Source of the DNA: Manihot esculenta
Taxonomy: Eukaryota > Streptophyta > Magnoliopsida > Malpighiales > Euphorbiaceae
DNA length: 64,000 nt
Assembly (NCBI RefSeq): GCF_001659605.2
Contig: NC_035169.2
Span: forward strand, 9,245,784 to 9,309,783
Reading direction: 5' to 3'
A program made the translations under genes and the position numbers. The notes below the pieces were generated by a model. It searched no databases. It saw only the letters and a program-made list of their open reading frames with translations, and was not told where the DNA came from. Positions 1-12,479 of the stretch are shown one piece after another (the stretch's first letter is position 1; every line of letters begins with the position of its first letter).

Positions 1-316
1 TAAAATTTTACAAAATTTTTATTAAATATATATTTTTTAATTTTTATAAATAGGAGTATATATATATATAATTGTGAAAAAAATAAATAATTTTTTTAAA
101 TGGTGTTTTTGAAAAGAAAAGACCTTGTTGTTCAAGCTTTAAAGTTGAAAGATTGCAAAAGGGAATCAAACCCAAAAATAAAATCAGTTAACCAACTCTT
201 CCTGTTCTTATTTTGAATTCCTTCCCCGGTGACACTCCACTTACCTACCACAATGAAGGAGCCCTCTCAACTGAAACTACACCGTCATCCACTTCAACCA
301 CCTCATTCACCTCCCT

Positions 317-323
317 TATAAAA
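317..323 (+). promoter_or_regulatory. TATA box of the LysM gene
   Basis: The sequence TATAAAA lies 56 bases upstream of the first ATG of the LysM protein, inside a short moderately GC-rich leader. The spacing suits a plant TATA box with a short 5' UTR. This rests on motif and distance only. Confidence 0.6.
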
Positions 324-378
324 CCAGAACGAATCATTAACAAGCAAGAATCTTAATTATTACCCAAGTTGTTCAACA

Positions 379-696
379 ATGGTGAGTGTTTTTTCATCGA
401 CTACAATGGCAGAGAAGATCTCTTTCTGCTGTGCTTTGATGATGACGACTCTTCTGGTTTTGAGCTGCTGTGAAGTCGGCGGAAGAGGAAGCGATTTTAA
501 CTTCATTGTGAATCAGAAGGGTGTTATGAACAAGGGTTGCGATGAGATTTACGTGGTTGGAGAAGGCGAGAGCTTGCATACCATTAGTGAAAAATGTGGA
601 GATCCTTACATTGTTGAAGAAAATCCTCATATTAATGATCCTGATGATGTTTTTCCTGGCTTGGTTATCAAGATTACCCCTTTCAATCTTAGGTAA
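379..696 (+). CDS. small secreted LysM-domain protein
   Basis: A single-exon frame of 105 residues. Residues about 12-35 form a hydrophobic signal-peptide-like stretch ending in small residues. Residues about 56-101 look like one LysM module: a YVVGEGESL start, an ISEKCG centre and a PGLVIKI end. LysM modules bind N-acetylglucosamine polymers such as chitin or peptidoglycan. Small one-module secreted LysM proteins are common in plants, so an apoplastic location is likely. There is no kinase domain and no evident GPI tail, so it is not a LysM receptor. A second ATG at 406 could also start the protein and would still leave most of the signal peptide. A TATA box sits at 317. The exact biological role is unknown. 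Confidence 0.85.
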   Translation: MVSVFSSTTMAEKISFCCALMMTTLLVLSCCEVGGRGSDFNFIVNQKGVMNKGCDEIYVVGEGESLHTISEKCGDPYIVEENPHINDPDDVFPGLVIKITPFNLR

Positions 697-929
697 TAAA
701 CTCTCATTTTCTGTACATTTAATTTTCAATCATATTGTCTTGTATTCTGTATTTTTTTTTTAAAAAAAAAAAAAAATGATCAGTCATCTTATAATTGTTC
801 AAAGGATTATAAAGGAAAGAGTCATTACTAAGCATTTTTTACTTCTGAGATGAGCAATTTTGTTTCTCTTACTATTGATATGACGAAAACTAATAGAAGA
901 ACATTCCTCAGCTAACCGAATGGTATACA

Positions 930-1380
930 GGGTGAGTATTCGGTCGGTTCAGTTTAAAATCGAACCGAACCGAATAAACTGAAAATCGAAATTTTAGTGT
1001 TTATGAAAATCGAACCGAACCGATTTTAGTCAAAAATCGAACCGAACCGGTCTGATTCGGTTCGATTCGGTTCGGTTTGATCGGTTTCAATTTTTAATAA
1101 TTTTTTTATTTTTTACACTTTATTTTTAATATTTTAAAATTTAATTAAAATATTTTAATTTTTATATGATTTAATTTCTCTATATTATTGAAAAAACATA
1201 TTATTATCACTAATCGGTTTGGTTCGGTTTTTTTTTATTAAAACCAAACCGAATCGAAATAACTGAAATTTCTAAAATTAAAAATCAAATCAAATCGAAA
1301 TGTATAAAAAACTGAACCAAATTTTTAAATCAATTCGATTCAATTGATTTTTTCAATTTGAATCTAATATTGCTCACTCC
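930..1380 (+). mobile_element. TIR element copy A (about 451 bp, MITE-like)
   Basis: The left end begins GGGTGAGTATTCGG and the right end closes with TGCTCACTCC, so the termini are imperfect inverted repeats of roughly 15 bases. Just inside are CGAACCGAACCG runs on one side and their complement on the other, with an AT-rich core. No coding capacity is visible. Similar copies lie at 7967, 16752, 19352 and 24909. I see no convincing target duplication, so the class is uncertain; a non-autonomous DNA transposon is the best guess. Confidence 0.65.
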
Positions 1381-3588
1381 TGCAACAATTCTCTTGATGG
1401 AGAATCCTGTAAGAGCTTGAATTACAACGGAATCATCCTAACTTCAACGTTTCTTAATATTATAACATTGCACAAAGTGCCGGTCTAATTCAAAAGGAGA
1501 AATATCTATAATTTATAGAAAGAGCATAGCATATTACTTTTTTACAATAGAGAATTCAATACATCTTCTCACGAATTTTATCTATAATTCAAGAGACAGA
1601 AGTATCTATGACTCGAGTACATTATCACTTTATACAATTCATATGAAATTCAACAAACTCCATTAAAATTTATTTTCTAAAAATAATAAATAATATAATT
1701 ATTATAATTTTTTATATTATTGATATAAAATAAAATTAATTATTATTAAAAATATAAACAGTATATTTAATAATTAAATTATTTAATTTTAATTTTAAAA
1801 ATAGACTAAAATTAATATTTTCGGCCCATTAGCCTAAAAATACGAGGCACGAATTTTCTTTCTAGTAAAAATATATATATATATGATTACCGCATCAAAC
1901 TGATAGAAAAGTGTTGTAGTTAAAGAATAAAGAGTAATAACTTGCTACAGACTAAAGCATATAACTTTCAATTGAATAGCCAATTACTCAGATGCATTAT
2001 TATTAACACGATTAAATCATTAAAATTAAGATAATTATTTTTATTTTTTTATACGCAATTTATCTTAAATTTTCTTCCATAAAATTATAGTTATACAAGA
2101 TTTATTTATTTATTTTTCTCTTTATTTCATTATATTATTTTTTTAAAAAAATAAGAAAATTACTATTTATTGCTTTATTGTAATTGCAATAACTAATCCG
2201 TCTTTTTATCTTAAAAAGATAATTAGTTAATTTTTATATGCTTACTTTGAGTAAGTTGAATTTAAACCCTTTAAAATTTTAATTTAATTTTTTATCAATT
2301 AATCCTTTATTTTTATTAAAAGTGAAATAAAGTATGATTTAATATAAAAAATATAATGTTATTTTTTTAATAACAAAATATAATTTTTTATTTTAAAATA
2401 TAAAAAATTTAGTATTTTAATTAACATAAAATATTATTAAATAATAATTTATTTAAATTTTAATAAAAATATAAAAATTTAATTAATTTAAAAAATTAAA
2501 TTAAATTTATTTTACCGATAAAAAAATATAAAGATTTAATGAAATTTATTCCATTTTTATTTGGTTTTAGTCCATGAATTAATATGCTAGTTTGAGATTC
2601 ACCTCAAATTCTAAGTCACTATTCATTAATCTGGAGAATCATGATAAACTGTTCAGAATATGGATTAAAACGACGTCGATTAATGCTAAGTGATGAAACT
2701 AATCTCATTGGGTGAACCATTTTTACGAATGTGACTCTATCGAATAGTCCATGGGGCTCAAGATGGGCAAAATTCCTGCACATGCCACACTCATGTGAAA
2801 TAAATAATTTATTCAAATTATAAAAAGATAAATTATACATAATTAATGGATGTATCCTATTGAATCCAAATTAAAGATTATATTTTTTAAATAAATAAAT
2901 TATTTTTAAATTTTTAAATTTTAATATAATTAATTAATTAAAAATTTGAATTAATTTAATAAGAATAATTGAATACACACCTTTATATTTCAATTTTCAT
3001 GAATTAATTTAACCTATTGGGTAACATTTTATTAAATTGCAAAGTTTGCTAAAAAAAGGAAAAATTTGAACATTCAGTTTTAGTCAGGGCATAGGAAAAC
3101 CTTGTGTTGACATTGAAAAGCCCACGGTCAGGCTTGTTCTTCTTCTTTTTATCAATAAACACGTTTTACATTTATGAATTTTTTTAATAAGTCGAAAACT
3201 CTTGACCAGTTAAAATCTGACAATTCAAGCGATCCAATCCAATCACGTGGACGACTCTATAAATAAATTGTCTTTTCTTAATTAGCTAATTAATTTAATC
3301 AATTATTATAATCCAAACAAATCTTATTCAAATATTTTCCCTTATAATATTTCAATCTTTTTAATTTCTTTTTTTATAAAAAACACTAAATTCACTAGAA
3401 AATACTTTTCCAACAAAAATGAAGTTAGAAAAATAGTGTCAATTTGGAGAAACAAAATGATTTTATTGTATGAACAGATGTACAATTTTTACCATTTCCA
3501 AGTGGCTCCTTTTCCTCCCAATTTAGCTTGTTCTAAAGCGCATACCGCGGTTGACCTAAGCTGGGTCACCTCCCAATCCACCACCACT
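1381..3588. other. AT-rich intergenic stretch
   Basis: About 2.2 kb of low-complexity A/T sequence with short homopolymer and TTTAAT-type runs. No gene, RNA gene or recognisable element was found. A short GC-richer patch near 2640-2800 has no coding signature that I recognise. Confidence 0.6.
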
Positions 3589-3595
3589 ATATATT
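3589..3595 (+). promoter_or_regulatory. TATA box of the GDSL gene
   Basis: TATATAT occurs about 110 bases before the GDSL start codon, following a CCACCACC patch. Spacing suits a TATA element. Support is motif and position only. Confidence 0.45.
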
Positions 3596-3700
3596 TATAT
3601 GGTCACAGTCACACCCCCCTCAATATCCCTTCACCGTTTTTCACTCTCGTGTCCTTTTGCAAGATTCCCACTTCATCAAACTCTTGAAAGCTCTCCTCGC

Positions 3701-5826
3701 ATGGCCACACTTCAAAGCTTACTCTTCTTCTCTCTCCTTCTCCTTCTCACAGGTTTCAACAATTTCTTTCTTTTAATTTTGTTTCGGTTTTATAATTTTA
3801 TGGTCATTTTTAATTTCTATTTTGCTAAACATGTAGGAGTGCACGGTTCATCTGGTGACAGCCACCACCACCGCCACCATACACACCGCCAGCATCTGTT
3901 CAATTTTAAGCCGAGCAAGCTTTTTGTTTTTGGAGACTCATATGCGGACACGGGCAATAACAGGAAATCGATAGCCAGCTCATGGAAAGTTCCTTATGGA
4001 ATCACGTTCCCCGGAAAACCTGCCGGACGTTTCTCCGACGGCCGTGTCTTGACTGATTATCTTGGTGGGTCCTCATATTCCTTTGTCTTTAGAGATGCGC
4101 TTTGCTTTAGCTTTGCTTTGGCAAGTGGTGGGGCTCTTGGATCCAGGCTTGCCACTTTTCTCTTCTGCTGATAATTACTATCGAGTTACGCACTTTGCTT
4201 TGCCTGTAAAATGCTGCATTATTTGGCCAACTTTTTCTTTTCTAGTCTCTCTCTCTCTCTCTCTCTATAGTCGTGTTACTTTGTCACGTGACCTTTAGGT
4301 TGTACATTTTTGTTACTGCCATTGATTATCACTATAAGTTCTGGTGCTTTTCTGCAAATATTCTTTTGCTCTATGCAACTTTACCCCACATATTTCATAA
4401 TTCTTTAATTTCCTTTTGGACCCATAAGAAGTTTCCCTTTCTCACCTGACTTCCCACTAATTTTTTTTAAGTTTAATCTTTGTTTGAATGACTAATTATT
4501 TAAGCTTTTTGCCCTTTCTATTCAATTCTTTGTCAACTTTATTGCTAATGCTCTCTTAAGAAAGCATTTTGATATTGACATATTTGTATTTTAGTGACAT
4601 CCCAGAATTTACTAGGAAAAATGTTTTTTTTTTTTTTAATATTTTTTGTGTGTTTATGTGCAGCTAGGTTTATTGGGGTGAAGTCTCCAATCCCATACAG
4701 ATGGAGAAATTTTGCAGTGAATCGATTGAAATATGGGATGAATTTTGCATATGGAGGGACAGGAGTGTTTGATACATTGGTTCCAGAGCCAAACATGACT
4801 ACCCAGATTGATTTCTTGCAGCAACTCATCAAAGATAAAGTTTACAACTACTTTGATCTTCAATCCTCTGTGGCCCTTGTCTCTGTTTCAGGCAATGATT
4901 ACAATACTTACATCGCCACAAATGGCTCTGCTCAGGTAATTTGCCTATATGACAGATTTATCGTTTGTAACAATTGTTAGCTAATGAGGTTCACTTAATT
5001 AATTAATAATTTCTTGAAGATAAGATAAGATATATTATATCATTTATTTGATGGATGGACTGCCAACACCCACATGCTAACCTAGGCAATAATTGTTTTC
5101 CACGTTGGAAAAATAAAATTTTGTTTGACCAAGCATTTGGAATCCGTTACTGATCCTTAAAAATCTTGTGTGATATATAGGGTTTCCCAGCCTTCATATC
5201 AAAAGTGGTGAATCAGCTGACAGTGGATTTGAAACGCATTCAAGAACTGGGAGTGAAGAGAATAGCAGTGAGTGGCCTACAACCCTTAGGGTGTCTTCCT
5301 CGCAGCACCTTCGGCTCCTCCTTCCGACAATGCAATGGAACTGAAAACGACCTCGTCAACTTCCATAACGTCTTGTTGCAACAAGCGGTCGCTAAGTTGA
5401 ATAAGGAGACAAATAATTCTCCTATTATCATCCTTGATCTTTATACTGCATTCATGACCGTTTTCAAGAACAAAGACAAACATTTAGGTAATCAGAATTC
5501 AAATTTGAAATCTCATAATCTCGACAAACACAAGTGGGATTCTTAAATCCCACGTTGTGACTTTAAAAGAAGATGTTTTTGGTTGATTGATCTAAAATTT
5601 TGTTTTTTGTAATGAAGAAGGTACAAAGTTTGAGAATCCACTGAAGCCATGCTGCTTGGGAATAAGCAAGGAATATTCATGTGGAAGTGTAGATGAAAAT
5701 GGAGCAAAGAAGTATACAGTTTGTGATAATCCAGAAGCTACATTCTTCTGGGACACAGTGCATCCTACACAGGAGGGATGGAGATCTGTGTATCTAGCTT
5801 TGCAAGCCACTCTTGAACAACTTTAA
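3701..5826 (+). CDS. GDSL-type esterase/lipase, five exons
   Basis: Exons 3701-3752, 3837-4064, 4664-4935, 5181-5487 and 5618-5826 join in frame to 355 residues, the usual size of the plant GDSL family. Every intron begins GT and ends AG. Residues 1-18 are a signal peptide, so secretion is likely. A His-rich linker follows at residues 27-37. Block I is FVFGDSYADTGN with catalytic Ser52. The block III glycine-asparagine pair is in SVSGNDYNTY. The catalytic Asp and His are in DTVHPT near the C-terminus. The family hydrolyses acyl esters such as cutin monomers, lipids or acetylated wall polymers; the substrate cannot be read from sequence. The frame is intact and all catalytic blocks are present, so it looks functional. 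Confidence 0.88.
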
Positions 5827-7966
5827 TTGGACAATTTGTGTTTTTCTCTTTTGTTTTCTTAAATGATCTTTTGTTTTTCTCTATTATTCTCATTGGTTTG
5901 TATTATTTCTCCTCTTGTTGTAATATATTCTTGTGTTTGAATAATAAATTTTGGTTTAGAAATAAGTCTCTATTAACAAAATATAATTTTTTTTTCTTGG
6001 AATCGGGAGAGTAAAATCTGAGCGATTTTTAGAGTTTAACACTTTCCATCAAAAAATTAAATTTAGGAATGTAAATATAGTTTTTTTTAACTATTAAAGG
6101 ATTAAAAAATATAATAATTTAGTTTATAAACTATAAATATTTCTAAATTCTTCTTTCTTTTTGTCACTATTATTCTATTTTTTAATTATATATTTTGAAG
6201 AAATTCTTATTTAACTAGATTTACATGAATTTAATACATAAATATCCATAATTTTACATTTGGGAAGAGTAATAGCATTATTTTAAAAAAAAAATTGAAA
6301 CTTATTCAATTATTTTGGAAGTTTTATAATTAAAGCATATATTTTAAATTAATTTTTAATATATTTTAAATTAATATATTTAAAGATGTATTTAAGTACG
6401 TTTTCAGATGATTTACAAAATAGCCAGCCCACTACAGAAGTTTGAGTTTGGACCTTGATAAAGCCCACATCCTCTTTTCCCACCCATGTCCATGTGGAGC
6501 TCGTAGCTGTGGTTAAACGTTATAATATATTTTTATTTTATTAATCAAATTCTTTAAATCTTTATCAAATATAAACATTAATCAATTTAATTTAGTTGTG
6601 ATTAGCTTAAATAGTATTAATAATTAATTTAATAAATTTATTTAGTTATAATTAACAATTTTGTAAAAATTTAATTTAATAAATTTATTTTTAATAATTT
6701 TTTTATTTAAAATAAAAAATTTAATTTTGTTTTAATTTAAAAAAATTTCATCTCAAAAAAAATTTGCATGATTTTAAAAAAAAATTATTTGAATTTTTTT
6801 TTTTAACAAAATGAATAATATGAAATGAAGTGTGTTATGGAGCGTATGAGAAACGGAGGCAGCTCCAAGTGAAGGCAAGGCAGGTGGATGGATTAGCTTC
6901 AACTGGTTTTGATTTGATGAATATTTATTCTTGGCACGGCAGGGAATCTCCAAGTCACTTTCAGTGTAATACCTTGTAATATGTATGGTTTGTGGCCAAA
7001 AAAGCTCCCAAATTTCTGGACAGTAGAGACATTTACGACAAGGAATTTCCAAGTCACTTTCGGTGTAATTGCCAAATTTTAAAATACAAGGCAATGACAA
7101 TGTTAAACTTATATTTAATTATTAAAAAGAATACTAAAATTAATTAATAAATATTGGATACAATGATAAAACTCTTTCCACTTCTTATAAGAGAAATTAA
7201 AGAAATTAAGTTCATACTTGGAGATGATATTATTATTAGAAGAGGCTGTTAGGAATTTTGAGAGATTAGATTGATAAAAAACTGATTATTCTTCATCAGA
7301 AATTTTAATTAATATCATTTGGTTAAAACGATATAAAAAGAATGAGAGATTAAAAACTGAAATTCGTCCTATTTTAAAAGTTAGTGCGTTTTGAAATTTT
7401 TTTTTCGAATAGTTATTGTAAATTTTTATCAGATTCAGATATGGATGACAAAGATGTATTTAAGCACATTTTCAGATTATTTACAATATACATAGAGAGA
7501 GAGGAGGAGCTTACAGGCAAATTTGCACTTACATGCACAGAATTCATGCACGTTAAAAACGTCTCAAGCTAACTTTTCACCTCTTATTATCTTTTTTTTT
7601 TTTTCCCCTCTTTGTCTACCTAGTTAGTTTATTACACAATCCCCTCTCTCCCTGTTTTTCTTTGAATTCTTTTCTTTATTTACAATGTAATTGATGCCCC
7701 ATTGATTTTCTATCGAACGAAATTAAAAAAGCTGCAGATACTCATCATCTGTTAATTAAGCATAGTGATTTATATATACTCTTATTTATATGGTAGTATT
7801 TTTTTAAGAGTGGACAATTATACTCATGTCAATATTTTTAAGTTGATTTATTTATTTATGTGGTAATATTTTTTTAAGAGTGTACAGTTATGTTCGTGTC
7901 AAGGTTTTTCAGTTGATTCAATAATAATAGACTGTTGGTATCGTCGGTTAAAATAGACCGTTGGTA
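5827..7966. other. AT-rich intergenic stretch with short duplications
   Basis: No gene is supported. A 28-bp near-identical direct repeat occurs at 6943-6970 and 7042-7069. A 37-bp near-identical repeat occurs at 6382-6418 and 7450-7486. A roughly 70-bp imperfect tandem duplication occupies 7782-7920. Short frames here have no family signature. Confidence 0.55.
7782..7920. repeat. imperfect tandem duplication, unit about 70 bp
   Basis: Two copies, 7782-7850 and 7852-7920, share the pattern TTATTTAT-TGGTA-TATTTTTTTAAGAG and later AGTTGATT, with about a dozen differences. It directly precedes TIR element copy B. Confidence 0.65.
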
Positions 7967-8423
7967 GGGGCGAGCAGTATTCGGTTCAAATTGAAAAAAT
8001 TGATCGAATCGAACCGATTTGAAAATTTAGTTTATTTTTTATACATTTCGGTTCGGTTCGGTTTTTAATTTCAAAAATTTCGATTATTTTGATTCGGTTC
8101 GATTTTGATCAGAAAAAAAACTGAAAAAATCGAACCGAACCGATTAGTGATAATAATATATTTTTTCAATAATACAGAGAAATTAAATCATATTAAGATT
8201 AAAATATTTTAATTAAATTTTAAAATATTAAAAATAAAGTGTAAAAAATAAAAAAATTATTAAAAATCAAAACCAATCAAACCGAACCGAATCAGACCTG
8301 TTCGGTTCGATTCGGTTTCTGACTAAAATCGATTTGGTTCAATTTTCATAAACACTAAAATTTTAGTTTTCGATTTATTCAGTTCAGTTTGATTTTAAAT
8401 CGAATCGACCGAATGCTCACCCC
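7967..8423 (-). mobile_element. TIR element copy B (about 457 bp)
   Basis: Same family as copy A in the opposite orientation. It begins GGGGCGAGCAGTATTCGG and ends GAATGCTCACCCC. The interior carries TCGGTTCGGTTCGG on the left and CGAACCGAATC on the right around an AT core. There is no coding content. This copy has the best preserved termini. Confidence 0.7.
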
Positions 8424-9290
8424 TTACTATTGGTATAATCAATTAAAATCATATTATTTTTGACATTCGCAATGTTAATGCTATGTATTTAAAATTTTAT
8501 ACGGTCTTCTGTGGAGGTAAGGGTCTGAATATTTTTGTTCTGGGTACTTTAATGGTCAGTCCATACAGAGCTCTTTCTGAACTTTGAATGACGAAAGTGT
8601 AAGTGCTCCATTCATCTTGACATTCATTTATAGCTCTTGTTTGGTCAAATTATATGAGTGAGATACACCTGTCGTGATTCGATAAAGGGTATATTTTATA
8701 AGTTAAGATTAAAATTAATGTACTAATAAAAATTAAACTGCAGAAAATTAATATATCAGAGAATGGAGAAGAGATTTTGATTACTGGTAGTTGAGTAGTG
8801 GCCAAAGGTAGGTGAGATTCCAATGTCATGCTTTAACAGAAGCGACCCTACAATACAAGGCAGGCCAAGGCTTTATGAGCCACAAAGTCTTCTCTTGGTG
8901 GAGCTTAAGCTATGGTTATGTTCAGAATTTTCAGTCTTCCTTCCCGCAGTTGGTTCACAACTGTCAATTGTGTTGTTGGATATATATGTGCGAAAACTAC
9001 CTTATTTGAATTTTAATTCTTTTAGTATTTATAATTACTTAAATTTATTCTAAATTTGATTACAATTTATTTTTTAAAATTAAAATGGTTTATTATATAG
9101 ATTAATTTAATTCATCTAAAAATATATTATACTAAATAATATATTCTTAATTTTCTTATTAAGAGATACTATTTTAAGTAAAATATAAAGAGTTCCATTC
9201 TTTAAATGTAATTGTTAATATATAATAATAGTTGGCTCTCGTATATTCAGACCACAATTGAATTCATAAATGAATACTGGATTACAGCTG
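8424..9290. other. intergenic stretch, nothing recognised
   Basis: A patch of normal base composition around 8780-8990 contains short overlapping frames with no recognisable family. The rest is AT-rich. No RNA gene was seen. Confidence 0.5.
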
Positions 9291-9294
9291 TGAA

Positions 9295-9640
9295 AGCCCA
9301 ACACGCCAGTCCACCCATGTAAGTGCGATTCAAGTCCCGTGCCACCAGGGTTCGGTCTCAACTGAGAGGGATCCAGCTGAACTGACTTGATAGGTCAGTG
9401 AGGTAACAAAACTCTATACATCCAGATCATATCATCACAAGTGTCGGAGGAAATTAAATGACCGTCTAACAATAGAAAAAGACGTAGTACGTCCATACGT
9501 ACGACCTTACATAACAACGACATGTTGTACTGTAAAAGTGTGACGGTTATACGTTATTATAGAACAAAAGAAAAAAAAAAGACATGAACCATTTAAGCTA
9601 AGTTCACACGCTCATACTCTAATCCAACCTTATATTGGAT
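9295..9640 (+). repeat. decayed gypsy (Tat-like) LTR fragment
   Basis: The block around AATTAAATGACCGTCTAACA, the paired CGTCC/CGTACG motifs, the GACATGTTGTACTGTA stretch and GGTTATACGTTATTA parallel, in order, the LTR at 36640-36850 (AATTAAATGGTCGTCTGACA, ACGTCCGTACATGCG, GACATGTGGCACTATA, GGTTATGCATTACTA). No PBS or coding region follows, so it is probably a solo or truncated LTR. Ends are uncertain. Confidence 0.5.
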
Positions 9641-9697
9641 CTCAACACATCAAAAAATATATATATATTCTAAATACAAATGATAATTTTAGAGTAT

Positions 9698-9887
9698 TAT
9701 TAGCAGAAAGAGTACAAATAATGATAAGAAAATTGTGTATTTCTATTGTATATATTTTACAGAGATGTTACATCTATATATATAGAAGAGTATGAACTAA
9801 TTATGACAATAATAATAATCACTGTAATTGTGCTAAACAAATCTCCTATAATCATGCAGAGACTGATTTCCTAGAATCATGCTAACA
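9698..9887 (-). repeat. copia 3' LTR (190 bp)
   Basis: This is the left copy in the window and the 3' LTR of the minus-strand element. It is flanked on the left by target copy AGTAT and on the right by the polypurine tract complement CTCCCCCCTC. It is 13 bases longer than its partner. Confidence 0.9.
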
Positions 9888-9901
9888 CTCCCCCCTCAAA
9901 C

Positions 9902-12374
9902 TCAAGGTGGTAGCGTAGGTGCCAACTTGCGTCTGCATAAGAGATCTTGGAAGCGAGTTGGAAGATGCGGTTTGGTGAAAATATCTGCAGTTTGGCTAGC
10001 AGACGAAACAGGAATCAAGCATATGGTGTCGTGAGCAACATGATGACGTACCAAATGACAATCAATTTCGATGTGTTTGGTACGCACATGAAAGATATTA
10101 TTATGAGAAATTTGTATGGCACTTCTATTGTCATAATGAAGCATGGTGACAGAAAAGTGAGTGACCCTATATTAGTTAATAGCCACCGTAACCAAAGTAG
10201 TTCAGATGTAGCATCAGTAAGAGTACGATATTCAGATTCAGTGCTAGAATGAGCAACAACAGTTTGCTTTTTCTACGCCAAGAGATAAGAGAATCTCCCA
10301 AGAAGAAACAATAACCAGTTATAGAGCTACGATCAGTCGGATCATCAGCCCAATCAGCATCAAAGTAGCCAGATAATACCAAGGAGGAGGTAGCAGAGAA
10401 GTGTAAACCATGAAAAGAGTTCCTTTGATATAACAAAGGATTCGAAGCACTACAGAGTAATGAGTTGAACGAGGAGCAGACATAAACTGACTGACTAGAT
10501 GAACAACATATGAAATATCAGGTCGAGTAACCGTGATATAAACAAGACTCCCAACAAGCTGTCGATATAAAGTAGGATCATTAAGAGGAGCGCCATCAAG
10601 AGGTGTAAGTTTGCAGTTGAGCTCCATCGGGGTCGAGACAGTTTTGCTATCAGTGATACCAGCTCGAGAAAGTAAGTCAGATGCATATTTGGCTTGAGAG
10701 AGATGATAGCCATCAGAATGTTTAGTAACTTCAAGACCCAAAAAATAGCTCAGAGGACCCAGATCTTTCATTTTGAAATGCGGATGAAGATAATTTTGTA
10801 ACTCTGAAATACCAGATGAATCATCTCCAGTGATTATCATGTCATTAACATAAAGCAACAAAAGAACAATACCACTATCAGTTCGACGAGTAAATAATGC
10901 AGAATCATGTGGGCTAGAGATAAAACCAAATTGAGTAAGAGTGGAACTGAATTTGGCAAACCAAGCCCGAGGAGCTTGTTTCAATCCGTATAAGGCTCGC
11001 TGGAGTTTGCAAACCTTGTGAGGAGAATGATAACTAGGAGGAGGATGCATATAAATCTCTTATGTTAAATCATCATAAAGTAAAGCATTTTTGACATCCA
11101 TCTGAAAAAGTTCATTTTCGAACCGCAGCAATAATTAAGAGACTGCAAACAGATGTTAATCTGGCCACTGGAGCAAAAGTTTCTTCATAGTCGATATCAC
11201 ACTCTTGAGTGTACCATTTGGCTACTAAACGGGCTTTGTAGCGTTCAACAGTGCCATTAGAATGGGTCTTGATTTTGTAAACCCATTTGCAACCAATAGG
11301 GATCTTGTTTGGTGGAAGATTAACTAAATCCCAAGTATGAGTTGTCTCTAAAGCCTAAAGTTCTTCAATCATAGCTTGCTGCCAAAAAGGGTCAGTATTT
11401 GCCTCACGAAAAGAACGAGGCTCATGAAGGGTTGCAATAGTAGAGTAACAATGGAAATCAGAAAGAAAATGAGGAGTTTCTCTTACCCGTGTAGAACGAC
11501 AGAGAGTAGTGGTAGGAGGAGAGGCAGGCACAGATACAGAATCAACAACTGGTGCAGGTTCAACAAGAGCAGGTGGGGGTGGGCTAGTATCAGAATCACC
11601 TGCATCAAGACTAGGGAATAACTCATTGAAAGAGTTAGTGAAAAACTGAGAGTCAGTAATGACAGATTGATGAAATTTGGAAAGAGAAGAAAACATAATA
11701 TTTTCCCAAAAGGTAACATGACGAGAGATGCGTAACCGATTGGAAATGGGATCCCAACAATGATACCCTTTGTGTTCAATGCCATAACCAAGAAAACAAC
11801 ATAGACGAGCACGAGGTTCTAATTTGGTATGTTAATGAGGTTGTAAAAGGAAAAAAGAAGCACATTCAAATGGCTTAAGGATTAAATAGTCAGGAAGTTG
11901 TCCAAACAACTTTTCAAAAGGAGATAAATTATAAAGAACCAAGGTAGGAAGACGATTAATAATATAAACAGCATGAAGAGCGGCTTCGCCCCAAAATTTT
12001 TCTGGACAAGAAGCAAAAATTAGAAGAGCACATACAGAATCAAGAATGTGGCAATGCTTGCATTTGGCTTGCCCATTCTGCTGAGAGGTGTGAGGACAAG
12101 AACGTTGGACAACAGTGTTCTGGTGACTAAAGAACTGAAATAGAGAAGAATCCCGATATTCCATGGCACTGTCTGTTCGGAGAATTTTAATAATACAGGA
12201 GAATTGAGTTTTATTCATATGTGCAAATGCCATATAAGTATATGATAACTTAGATCGATGTTTTAAAAAATATATCCAAATAAACCGAGAATAATTATTA
12301 ATAAATAACACAAAATAACAAAAACCATTTATTGAAGAAATAGGAGAAGGACCCCAAATGCCTGAATGAACCAA
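9902..12374 (-). pseudogene. copia pol remnant: integrase, reverse transcriptase, RNase H
   Basis: Broken minus-strand frames carry, in element order: the integrase core (about 11832-12374, with HSGIWGPSP and a SCPHTSQQNG block); a linker (11355-11812); reverse transcriptase (10319-11050, with the LYGLKQAPRAW block and YVNDMIITG); and RNase H (9902-10436, ending in ADIFTKPHLP). Several catalytic positions are lost. The RT active-site pair reads ND, the integrase HSD motif reads HSG, and the family acidic residue after the NG block reads K. Frameshifts and stops divide the frame, so no functional product is expected. Confidence 0.9.
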
Positions 12375-12479
12375 GCCAAAAGAAGTATTTGAATTAGTAT
12401 CATTATTAGAAAAAAATAATACATGTTGTTTAAAGCTGGCAATTTAAACAATAAAATGACTCAAACTTAGTAGATCCTA

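Noticed and set aside
7384..7572. A 62-codon frame in the intergenic repeat area.
   Set aside because: It contains one half of the 37-bp repeat pair, no hydrophobic leader, no family; judged a chance frame.
9350..9362. GGGTTCGGTCTCAAC resembles a tRNA T-arm (GGTTCGANTCC).
   Set aside because: No matching acceptor stem, D-arm or anticodon arm can be folded around it; it lies in a decayed LTR fragment.
9947..10252. A plus-strand frame of 101 codons inside the copia element.
   Set aside because: It is antisense to the RNase H remnant and has no motif of its own.
10319..11050. The 243-codon reverse transcriptase frame as a separate host gene.
   Set aside because: It is a fragment of the copia pol region between two LTRs, with a mutated active site and neighbouring frames continuing the same polyprotein.
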